Positions 1-6,386 of a stretch of 64,000 nucleotides of DNA are shown here, piece after piece. The DNA comes from Glycomyces amatae. GTDB lineage: Bacteria; Actinomycetota; Actinomycetes; Mycobacteriales; Micromonosporaceae. The notes below the pieces were generated by a model. That model worked only from the letters and a program-made list of their open reading frames with translations. It did no database searches and had not been told where the DNA came from. Every line of letters starts with the position of its first letter. Position 1 is the first letter of the stretch. Both the position numbers and the translations under genes were made by a program. The stretch spans positions 1-64,000 of the forward strand of contig NZ_JAJLQZ010000004.1 of assembly GCF_020991375.1 (NCBI RefSeq), read 5' to 3'.

Positions 1-8
1 CCGCCGCC

Positions 9-22
9 GGGGGGGGGGGGGG
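9..22. repeat. Homopolymer run of 14 G
   Basis: Fourteen consecutive G bases lie in an extremely G/C-biased stretch (1-80) upstream of msrA. No gene is visible in 1-116. Such a run is prone to slippage and sequencing error, so its exact length should not be trusted. Confidence 0.9.
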
Positions 23-116
23 CGCCGCGGGGGCGCCCTGGGGGCCCCCCCCGCCGCGGCCGCGCGGCCCGCCTCGTCGCGTGGACGGGGCGGGCCGCGC
101 GTGACAGACTGGCCCG

Positions 117-722
117 ATGAGCATCACGCACCCGGTCCTCAAGCACCCCATCGAAGGCTCCCCCGGCCCCGGCGCCGGCATCGCGTACTTCGGCATGGGC
201 TGCTTCTGGGGCGCCGAGCGGCTGTTCTGGCGCGTCCCCGGCGTCTGGACCACCTCCGTGGGCTACATGGGAGGCAAGACCGAGAACCCCTCCTACGAGG
301 AGGTCTGCACCGGACTGACCGGCCACGCCGAGGTCGTCCGGGTCGTCTACGAACCCGAGAAGGCCGCCTACGAGGACCTGCTGAAGGTCTTCTGGGAGAA
401 CCACGACCCGACGCAGGGCATGCGGCAGGGCAACGACATCGGCACCCAGTACCGGTCGGTCGTCTTCACCACCACCCCCGAACAGCAGGTCGCCGCCGAG
501 GAGGGCAAGGCCGCGTTCGCGCCCGCCGTCACCGCGGCCGGGCTCGGCGCCATCACCACCGCGATCGTCCCGGCCGGCGCCTACTGGCTCGCCGAGGACT
601 ACCACCAGCAGTACCTGCACCGCAACCCGAACGGCTACTGCAACCACGGACCCAACGGCCTGACCTGCCCCGTCGGGGTCGCCAAGGCCCAGGTCGAGGT
701 CGAACGGCCCAGCGCCGGCTGA
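117..722 (+). CDS. msrA: Peptide-methionine (S)-S-oxide reductase MsrA
   Basis: The 201-residue product reduces methionine-S-sulfoxide in proteins and as the free amino acid, normally in the cytosol with thioredoxin. The family signature GCFWGAE is at residues 28-34 with catalytic Cys29. The C-terminus has the YCNHG motif (Cys175) and a further cysteine (Cys184), fitting the resolving-cysteine arrangement. The body motifs VGYMGG and TGHAEVVRV are typical of the family, and the length is normal. The ATG at 117 gives full-length homology at the N-terminus. It stands alone on the plus strand, 99 bp before sigK. A degraded antisense copy of its C-terminal motif lies at 12421-12463. Confidence 0.97.
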   Translation: MSITHPVLKHPIEGSPGPGAGIAYFGMGCFWGAERLFWRVPGVWTTSVGYMGGKTENPSYEEVCTGLTGHAEVVRVVYEPEKAAYEDLLKVFWENHDPTQGMRQGNDIGTQYRSVVFTTTPEQQVAAEEGKAAFAPAVTAAGLGAITTAIVPAGAYWLAEDYHQQYLHRNPNGYCNHGPNGLTCPVGVAKAQVEVERPSAG

Positions 723-758
723 CCCCTCGCGACGGGTGAAAAACCCCGCCGCCGCGAC

Positions 759-785
759 CCATCCGCTCCCCCTGCGGCTCCGAAC
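759..785 (+). promoter_or_regulatory. SigK-type promoter upstream of sigK
   Basis: CCATCC (759-764), a 15-nt spacer, and CCGAAC (780-785) lie 36 bp before the sigK start. The mycobacterial SigK promoter is known as CCATCC with CCGAAT at similar spacing. The -10 here has C in place of the last T. This implies autoregulation of sigK-rskA, which is inferred and not shown. Confidence 0.7.
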
Positions 786-821
786 CCATGTCGAGAACGC
801 CGTTCGATCGCCGGGAGCGCG

Positions 822-1442
822 ATGATGTTTGACCAGGGCGCCGAAGCCCATCGCCGACAGGACCAGCCGCGCCTGTCCGTCGTGGCGGGCGCCGACCCCG
901 CCACGCCCGAAGCGCTGCTGCACCGCACCGCGCTGGGCGAGGACGACGCCTTCGCCGCGCTCTACGACCTCGTGTCCGGGCGGGTCTACGGGCTGTGCCT
1001 GCGCATCGTCCGCGACCCGGCCCAGGCCGAGGAGGTCGCCCAGGAGGTCCTCGTCGAGGTGTGGCGCACCGCCACCCGCTTCGACGAGCGCCGCGGGTCC
1101 GCCACCGCCTGGATCACCACCATCGCCCACCGCCGGGCCGTGGACCGGGTCCGGTCCGCGCAGGCCGCGGGGGAGCGGGAGCGGCGCGCCGCCGCCGAGT
1201 CCGCCGAACCCGAGTACGACCAGGTCGCCGAGGCCGCCGCCGGGCGCCTGGAGCACCGCCAGGTCCGCCGCTGCCTCAAGACCCTCACCGAGCTCCAGCG
1301 GCAGGCGGTCACGCTCGCCTACTACGGCGGCCACACCTACCGGCAGGTCGCGTCCCTGCTGGATGCGGCGGTGCCCACCGTCAAGTCGCGCATCCGCGAC
1401 GGGCTCATCAAGCTGCGCGACTGCCTGGAGGTGTCCCGATGA
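822..1442 (+). CDS. sigK: ECF RNA polymerase sigma factor SigK
   Basis: The 206-residue extracytoplasmic-function sigma factor directs RNA polymerase to a small regulon. Sigma region 2 spans about residues 35-110 (AALYDLVSGRVYGLCLRIVR, with QAEEVAQEVLVEVW). Region 4 spans about 155-202 (LQRQAVTLAYYGGHTYRQVA, then VPTVKSRIRDGLIKL). The assignment to SigK rests on sequence style plus the next gene being an RskA-type anti-sigma factor and the nearby fasciclin lipoprotein, as with mycobacterial SigK and MPT70/MPT83. The stop overlaps the rskA start by 4 bp (ATGA), so the two are translationally coupled. A second ATG at 825 is an equally possible start. Confidence 0.93.
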   Translation: MMFDQGAEAHRRQDQPRLSVVAGADPATPEALLHRTALGEDDAFAALYDLVSGRVYGLCLRIVRDPAQAEEVAQEVLVEVWRTATRFDERRGSATAWITTIAHRRAVDRVRSAQAAGERERRAAAESAEPEYDQVAEAAAGRLEHRQVRRCLKTLTELQRQAVTLAYYGGHTYRQVASLLDAAVPTVKSRIRDGLIKLRDCLEVSR

Positions 1443-2206
1443 CCACGGACGAGCACACCCTGATCGGCGCCTGGGCCCTCGACGCGGTCGACGCGGGCGA
1501 GCGCGAGCTGGTCGAGCGCCACCTCGACTCGTGCGCCTCGTGCGCCCAGGAGGCCGCCGAACTGCGCGAGGCCGTCGCCCGCCTCGCCGACGTCACCATC
1601 GCCGAGCCGCCGCCGCGCCTGCGCGACAGCGTCCTGGCCGAAGTGCGCCGCACCCGCCAGGAGGCGCCGGTCGCGGCCCCCGGCGAGGCGCCCGAATCCG
1701 CCCGGGACCGGCGCCGCCGGGCGCCGCGGTCCCGGTCCGGGACGCACCGGGCGCACCGCCTGCGCCTGGCCCTCGGCGCCGCCGCCCTGGCCGTGGTCGC
1801 GGCCTTCGCGGGGGTCTTCGCGACCTGGTCGGTCATGCAGCAGCCCGGCGGCGAAGGGGACGGCAGCCCCATCGCGGCCGTGCTCGAGGCCCCCGACGCC
1901 GAGGTCGCCTACAAGGAGGCCGACGGCGGAGGCCGGGTCACCGTGATCTCCTCGGACTCGCTCGACGACGCCGTCGTGGTCGTCTCCGACCTCGCCGCCG
2001 TCGGCGACGACCGCTCCTACCAGGTGTGGATGGTCGACGAGGCCGGACAGGTCTCGGCCGGGGTCATGGACCCCGGCGACTCCTCCGCCACGATGCTCGT
2101 CGAAGGCCTCGGCGACACCCAGGTCATCGGCGTCACCAACGAGCCCGCGGGGGGCTCCGCGGCGCCGACCCTGCCGATGGTCGCCGACGTCGCACTGGAC
2201 GCGTAG
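1439..2206 (+). CDS. rskA: Anti-sigma-K factor RskA
   Basis: The 255-residue single-pass membrane protein holds SigK inactive until it is cleaved. The cytoplasmic N-terminal domain carries an HX3CX2C motif (His28, Cys32, Cys35), as in zinc-binding anti-sigma factors. One hydrophobic segment lies near residues 104-128 after a very basic stretch. The exported C-terminal half (RSYQVWMVDEAGQVSAGVM) matches the RskA C-terminal domain. The ATG overlaps the sigK stop, so stoichiometric expression is likely. An Arg/Glu-rich segment precedes the membrane helix. Regulated intramembrane proteolysis is known for mycobacterial RskA and is inferred here. Confidence 0.92.
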   Translation: MTTDEHTLIGAWALDAVDAGERELVERHLDSCASCAQEAAELREAVARLADVTIAEPPPRLRDSVLAEVRRTRQEAPVAAPGEAPESARDRRRRAPRSRSGTHRAHRLRLALGAAALAVVAAFAGVFATWSVMQQPGGEGDGSPIAAVLEAPDAEVAYKEADGGGRVTVISSDSLDDAVVVVSDLAAVGDDRSYQVWMVDEAGQVSAGVMDPGDSSATMLVEGLGDTQVIGVTNEPAGGSAAPTLPMVADVALDA

Positions 2207-2219
2207 GCCGCCGCTGAGG

Positions 2220-2259
2220 ACACGGCGCGGACCGGGCGAAAGCCCAGTCCGCGCCGTGT
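2220..2259 (+). terminator. Stem-loop terminator after rskA
   Basis: An 18-bp stem with one C/A mismatch is closed by a GAAA tetraloop (loop 2238-2241) and followed by TTTC. It lies 13 bp after the rskA stop and separates sigK-rskA from the next transcription unit. Confidence 0.85.
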
Positions 2260-2305
2260 TTCATGCCCGTCCACGAAATTCCTCCTGATTTTTTCGCCAC
2301 CGGAC

Positions 2306-2332
2306 CCATCCGCACGCGGCCCGGCCCCGAAT
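2306..2332 (+). promoter_or_regulatory. SigK consensus promoter, apparently leaderless
   Basis: CCATCC (2306-2311), a 15-nt spacer and CCGAAT (2327-2332) match the mycobacterial SigK hexamers exactly. The next gene's ATG is at 2340, only 7 nt after the -10. Transcription would therefore start at or beside the start codon, giving a leaderless mRNA. Confidence 0.75.
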
Positions 2333-2339
2333 CAGGGGC

Positions 2340-3836
2340 ATGAACGGCAGACCGATCGCAGCCCTCGCCGGGCTCGCCTGCGCAGGCGCCGCCCTCGCCG
2401 CGGCCCAGCTGGCGGCCGCGGCAGTGGCCCCCGGCAGCGCCCCGGTCGCGGCCGTGGGCGCCGTCGTCGTGGACGCCGTGCCCGAACCGGTCAAGGCCTT
2501 CGCGATCCGCACCTTCGGGGCCTACGACAAGCTCGTCCTGTTCATCGGCATCGGGCTCGTGCTCGCGGCCGCCGCGGCCGTCGTCGGCGTGCTCTCGCGC
2601 CGGCGGGTCGCGGTCGGCTACACGGCCCTGGCGCTGCTCGGCGCGGCGGGAGCGGCAGCCGCCCTCTCCCGGCCCGCGGCCGGGCCCGCCTGGGCCCTGC
2701 CCTCCCTGGTCGGCGCCGCTGCGGGGGCGCTCGTCCTGTGGCTGCTGTACCGGCGACCGGCCGCCGCGGAGCCCCCGGTGCCCGGCAGGGTCGTCGACCG
2801 GCGGGGGGTGCTGCTCGCCCTGGCAGGGGCGGGCGCGGTGGGAGCGGCCGGATGGCGCCTGGGCGGCACGGGGGAAGTGGAGACCGCCCGGGACGCCGTC
2901 CGGCTGCCCGAACCCGTCGACGCCGGCCCCGCCGGGGAGGGCCTCGACGTCGAGGGGATCACCTCCTACCTGACGCCCAACGCCGACTTCTACCGCGTCG
3001 ACACCGCCCTGGTGCTCCCGCAGGTGCTCCCCGACGACTACGTCCTGCGCGTCACCGGCCGCGTCGACCGGCCCCTCGAGTTCAGCTACCGGGACCTGCT
3101 CGAACGCGACCTGGTCGAACGCGAGATCACCCTCTCGTGCGTCTCCAACGAAGTGGGCGGAACCCTCGCCGGGAACGCCCGCTGGCTCGGCGTCCCGCTC
3201 GCCGAGCTCCTCGAGGAGGCCGGCGTCCAGGACGGCGCCGGCCAGGTCGTCGGGCGCTCCTCCGATGGCTGGACCGCCGGGACGCCCACCAGCGCGTGCA
3301 CCGACGGGCGCGACGCCCTCGTCGCGGTCGGCATGAACGGCGAGCCGCTCCCCATCGAGCACGGCTTCCCCGTCCGCATGATCGTCCCCGGCCTGTACGG
3401 GTACGTGTCCGCGACCAAGTGGCTCGTCGAGATCGAGCTGTCCTCCTTCGCCGACTTCGACCCCTACTGGGTCCGCCGCGACTGGGAGGCCGAGGCCCCG
3501 ATCAAGACGTTCTCCCGCATCGACACGCCGCGGCCCCTCAAGACCGTCCCGGCGGGGACGACCCCGGTCGCCGGGGTCGCCTGGGCCCAGCGGCGCGGCA
3601 TCGAGCGCGTCGAGGTCCGCGTCGACGAGGGCCCGTGGGAGGAGGCCGAGCTCGCCCCCGTGATCGGCCCCGACACCTGGCGCCAGTGGCTGTGGCAGTG
3701 GGACGCCGCGCCCGGGCGCCACAAGTTGGAGGTCCGCGCCACCGACGCGGACGGCGAGACCCAGACCGAGGAGCGGGTCACCCCGTTCCCCGACGGTGCG
3801 ACCGGATGGCATTCCGTGATCGTCACCGCCGAATGA
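2340..3836 (+). CDS. Membrane-anchored sulfite-oxidase-family molybdopterin oxidoreductase
   Basis: The 498-residue protein has a hydrophobic N-terminal part (about residues 5-170, probably four to five membrane segments). An exported Oxidored_molyb domain (about 205-385) follows, then a Mo-co dimerisation-type domain (about 395-495). The molybdenum-coordinating cysteine of this superfamily is present in ITLSCVSNEVGG (Cys267). Related enzymes oxidise sulfite or, in the YedY/MsrP branch, reduce methionine sulfoxide in the envelope. The substrate cannot be decided here. Having both domains points toward the sulfite-oxidase side. The perfect SigK promoter just upstream places it in the SigK regulon. 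mobA at 60.4 kb could supply the cofactor if the bis-MGD form is used, but this family commonly uses plain Mo-MPT. Confidence 0.88.
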   Translation: MNGRPIAALAGLACAGAALAAAQLAAAAVAPGSAPVAAVGAVVVDAVPEPVKAFAIRTFGAYDKLVLFIGIGLVLAAAAAVVGVLSRRRVAVGYTALALLGAAGAAAALSRPAAGPAWALPSLVGAAAGALVLWLLYRRPAAAEPPVPGRVVDRRGVLLALAGAGAVGAAGWRLGGTGEVETARDAVRLPEPVDAGPAGEGLDVEGITSYLTPNADFYRVDTALVLPQVLPDDYVLRVTGRVDRPLEFSYRDLLERDLVEREITLSCVSNEVGGTLAGNARWLGVPLAELLEEAGVQDGAGQVVGRSSDGWTAGTPTSACTDGRDALVAVGMNGEPLPIEHGFPVRMIVPGLYGYVSATKWLVEIELSSFADFDPYWVRRDWEAEAPIKTFSRIDTPRPLKTVPAGTTPVAGVAWAQRRGIERVEVRVDEGPWEEAELAPVIGPDTWRQWLWQWDAAPGRHKLEVRATDADGETQTEERVTPFPDGATGWHSVIVTAE

Positions 3837-3850
3837 ACCGAAGCGAGACC

Positions 3851-3870
3851 CCGGGGGCGACCGCCCCCGG
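3851..3870 (+). terminator. GC hairpin between the molybdoenzyme and fasciclin genes
   Basis: CCGGGGGC and GCCCCCGG form a perfect 8-bp stem with a 4-nt loop and no T-run. It could be a partial terminator or an mRNA-stability element that sets the ratio of the two genes. Two CCGAAT hexamers (near 3832 and 3873) flank it, but neither has a good CCATCC partner. Confidence 0.45.
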
Positions 3871-3893
3871 AACCGAATGAGAGAGGCACGACC

Positions 3894-4532
3894 ATGCAGA
3901 ACCGACTCCTGACCCGCGCCGGGGCCATCGCCGTGGCCGCCGGATGCGCCATCGCCCTGGCCGCCTGCTCCTCCGACGAGGGCGGCGGCGACGACTCGAC
4001 CGAAGAGGACGCGCAGTCGTCGGAGACGACCGAAGAGGAGACCACCGAGGCCGAGATGGCCTCGGGCGAGTTCGGCGCCGCGTGTTCGGCCGTCCCGGCC
4101 GACGGCGAGGGCAGCTTCACCGGCATGGCCGACGACCCGGTCGCCACCGCCGCGAGCAACAACCCGGTGCTGACCACGCTGGTCGCCGCCGTGGGCGAGG
4201 CCGACCTGGTCGACACCCTGAACTCCGCTGAGAACATCACCGTGTTCGCGCCGGTCGACGACGCGTTCGCCGCGATCCCCGAGGCCGACCTCGAGGCCGT
4301 CATGGCCGACCAGGAGATGCTCACCGGCATCCTCACCTACCATGTCGTGGGCGAGCGGCTCGCTCCCGAGGACCTGGCCGGCGAGCACACGACCCTCCAG
4401 GGCGACACCCTCGAGGTGACCGGCTCCGGCGAGGAGTTCATGGTCAACGACGCCGCGACCGTCGTCTGCGGGAACGTCCAGACCGCCAACGCGACCGTCT
4501 ACATCATCGACACGGTGCTCATGCCCGCCTAA
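3894..4532 (+). CDS. Fasciclin (FAS1) domain lipoprotein, MPT70/MPT83-like
   Basis: The 212-residue exported lipoprotein starts with a basic end, a hydrophobic segment and the lipobox LAAC (Cys25). An acidic Ser/Thr/Glu linker (about 26-60) follows, then one FAS1 domain (about 70-210). The domain has VFAPVDDAFAAIP, LTYHVVGERL and a C-terminal ANATVYIIDTVLMP. FAS1 domains mediate surface adhesion. In mycobacteria the SigK-controlled antigens MPT70 and MPT83 are FAS1 proteins, so its presence here supports the SigK assignment. Start chosen at the ATG after GAGAGG (3880-3885). It is probably co-transcribed with the molybdoenzyme. Confidence 0.93.
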   Translation: MQNRLLTRAGAIAVAAGCAIALAACSSDEGGGDDSTEEDAQSSETTEEETTEAEMASGEFGAACSAVPADGEGSFTGMADDPVATAASNNPVLTTLVAAVGEADLVDTLNSAENITVFAPVDDAFAAIPEADLEAVMADQEMLTGILTYHVVGERLAPEDLAGEHTTLQGDTLEVTGSGEEFMVNDAATVVCGNVQTANATVYIIDTVLMPA

Positions 4533-4546
4533 GGCCGAGCCCGCTC

Positions 4547-4586
4547 CGGCCGGGGCCGCCCGCGCATCCGCGGGCGGCCCCGGCCG
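4547..4586 (+). terminator. Strong hairpin after the fasciclin gene
   Basis: A perfect 18-bp G/C stem with a CATC loop lies 15 bp after the stop. There is no T-run, as is usual in high-GC actinobacteria. The Shine-Dalgarno of the photolyase gene (GAGGAGG, 4594-4600) follows directly. Confidence 0.8.
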
Positions 4587-4608
4587 CACGCACGAGGAGG
4601 AACCACCG

Positions 4609-5796
4609 GTGGGAACCGCCGTCATGCTGTTCACGCGCGACCTGCGCGTCCACGACAACCCGGCGCTGGCCGCGGCCTGCGGGGCCGAGGCGGTCGTGCC
4701 GCTGTACGTGGACGACCCGGCCCGGGCGGCGTCCCCGGTGCGGCGGCGCTTCCTCGCCGAGTCGCTCGCGGACCTGCGCGGGTCGCTGCGCGGCCTCGGC
4801 GGGGACCTGCTGGTGCGCCGCGGCGACACCGTCCGGGAGGTCGTGCGGGCCTGCGCGGACGCCGGCGCGGCGAGCGTGCACTGCGCCGACGACTTCGGGC
4901 GCTTCGAGTCCGGGCTGCGCGAGCGGCTCCGGGAGGCCTGCGATGCGGCGGGCGTCGTGCTGCGGACCGCGCCCGGCGTCACGGCCCTGGCGCCCGGGGC
5001 CGTGCTCCCCAGCACCGGCGGCGACCACTACAAGGTCTTCACCCCGTACTGGAGGGCCTGGTCGCGGGCTCCCCGGCGCCCGGTCGAACCGGCGCCCGAA
5101 CGCGTGCGCCTCCCCGAGGGGGTCACCGGGGGCGACCCCGCCGCGGTCCTCGGGCCCGTGCCCGGGGCGAACCCGGCCTTCCCCGGCGGCGAGGCGGCCG
5201 CGGCCGACCGGCTCGACCAGTGGGCCCCGCGCGCCGAGGACTACCCCGAGCTGAGCGACGACCTCGCCGCCGACGCCACCTCCCGGCTGAGCCCCTACCT
5301 GAGCTTCGGGTGCCTCTCGCCGCGCGTGCTCGCCGCCGACCCGCGCCTGCCCGACGCCTTCGTCCGGCAGCTGTGCTGGCGCGACTTCCACCACCAGGTC
5401 CTGGCGGCCTTCCCCGACCTGGCGCGCGACGCCTACCGCGGCGACGGGGACTGGGCCGAGGACCCCGCCGCGCTCGACGCCTGGCGGCGCGGCGAGACGG
5501 GGATCGCCATCGTGGACGCGGGGATGCGCCAGCTGCTGGCCGAGGCCTGGATGCCCGGCCGCGCCCGCCTCGTCTGCGCCGCGTACCTCACCAAGACCCT
5601 CGGGCTCGACTGGCGGCACGGCGCCGCCTGGTTCGCCGAGCGCCTCGTGGACCTCGACGAGGCCAACAACGCCGGGAACTGGCAGTGGACCGCCGGGACC
5701 GGCAACGACACCAAGCCCTACCGGCGCTTCAGCCACGAGCGGCAGGCCGCCCGGTTCGACCCCGACGGGGCCTACCGGCGGCGCTGGGCCCCGTGA
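4609..5796 (+). CDS. phrB: Deoxyribodipyrimidine photolyase
   Basis: The 395-residue flavoprotein uses blue light to split cyclobutane pyrimidine dimers. The N-terminal alpha/beta domain (about 1-130; LFTRDLRVHDNPAL) would bind the antenna cofactor. The C-terminal FAD domain (about 190-390) has SRLSPYLSFGCLSPR, QLCWRDF, MRQLLAEAWMPGRARL and the signature NAGNWQWTAGTGNDT. It is shorter than the usual ~450-470 residues, and the C-terminal helices after KPYRRFSHERQA look trimmed. The GTG start at 4609 follows GAGGAGG by 8 nt. It converges with, and overlaps by 25 bp, the marR gene on the other strand. Confidence 0.93.
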   Translation: MGTAVMLFTRDLRVHDNPALAAACGAEAVVPLYVDDPARAASPVRRRFLAESLADLRGSLRGLGGDLLVRRGDTVREVVRACADAGAASVHCADDFGRFESGLRERLREACDAAGVVLRTAPGVTALAPGAVLPSTGGDHYKVFTPYWRAWSRAPRRPVEPAPERVRLPEGVTGGDPAAVLGPVPGANPAFPGGEAAAADRLDQWAPRAEDYPELSDDLAADATSRLSPYLSFGCLSPRVLAADPRLPDAFVRQLCWRDFHHQVLAAFPDLARDAYRGDGDWAEDPAALDAWRRGETGIAIVDAGMRQLLAEAWMPGRARLVCAAYLTKTLGLDWRHGAAWFAERLVDLDEANNAGNWQWTAGTGNDTKPYRRFSHERQAARFDPDGAYRRRWAP

Positions 5797-6278
5797 GGCG
5801 GCTCCCACTCGGCGCTGACGGCCCGCATCGCCTCGGTGCTGACTTCGAGGAACCGGGCGACGACCTCGCGTTCGGCGGCGCCGAACCCCTCCCATGAGGC
5901 GGCGAAGGCCTGCGCCAGCGGGATGAACATCTGCCGCCCCTCCTCCAGTCCCGCCTCGGGGACGGTGAGGGCGACGCGGCGCCGGTCGCCCGCGGAGCGC
6001 TCGCGCTCCACGTGCCCGACCGCCTCGAGGCGGTCGATGAGCGCGGTCGTCGCCGAGGGGCTGAGGCCCAGCTCCCTGGCGAGGACGGACGGCGACATGG
6101 GCTCGCCGCGGCGGGCCGCGGCGAGGATGAGCGCGAGCGCGTTGGCGTCGGTGCGGTGGAGGCCGTGGCGGGCCCCGAACCGCTCGGCGTACCGGTCCGA
6201 CTCGACCGTCAGCGTCTGGAGCAGCCGGGTGAGGTCGCGGTCGGTGGGCGCGGCCTCGCCCTCGGTGTCGCGGGTCAT
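5772..6278 (-). CDS. MarR-family transcriptional regulator
   Basis: The 168-residue winged-helix repressor has a DNA-binding core at about residues 60-105: SVLARELGLSPSATTALIDR as recognition region, then SAGDRRRVALT as the wing. The N- and C-terminal helices would form the dimer interface. It is divergent from the MMPL transporter with a 108-bp gap full of palindromes. The likely arrangement is a repressor controlling itself and the exporter. The ligand is unknown. Its 3' end overlaps the convergent photolyase gene. The ATG at 6278 gives the first recognisable family helix. Confidence 0.92.
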   Translation of the reverse strand: MTRDTEGEAAPTDRDLTRLLQTLTVESDRYAERFGARHGLHRTDANALALILAAARRGEPMSPSVLARELGLSPSATTALIDRLEAVGHVERERSAGDRRRVALTVPEAGLEEGRQMFIPLAQAFAASWEGFGAAEREVVARFLEVSTEAMRAVSAEWEPPHGAQRRR

Positions 6279-6311
6279 ACGCGCCTTTCTCTCCACGGGC
6301 AAGGTCGGTCT

Positions 6312-6359
6312 GTAGTCTACTGTTTCGATCATCGAATTATCCGCCGATGGAACCATCGG
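6312..6359. promoter_or_regulatory. Cluster of palindromes in the marR/MMPL divergent promoter
   Basis: Three palindromes are packed together. GTAG-T-CTAC is at 6312-6320. TTCGAT-C-ATCGAA is at 6324-6336. CCGATGG-AA-CCATCGG is at 6344-6359. They lie between two divergent starts and are candidate MarR operators. The region is also locally less GC-rich, as expected for promoters. Confidence 0.7.
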
Positions 6360-6386
6360 TCGCCGCGACGCGAGGAGACCCGCACC

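Noticed and set aside
829-2217. 462-codon frame overlapping sigK and rskA
   Set aside because: It is Arg/Pro/Ser-rich and lacks any motif. sigK and rskA in their own frames carry full signatures.
2133-5015. 960-codon open frame on the minus strand
   Set aside because: It is antisense to the molybdoenzyme, fasciclin and photolyase genes, which have clear family motifs. It is Gly/Arg/Val/Asp-rich with no domain, as expected from the complement of high-GC codons.
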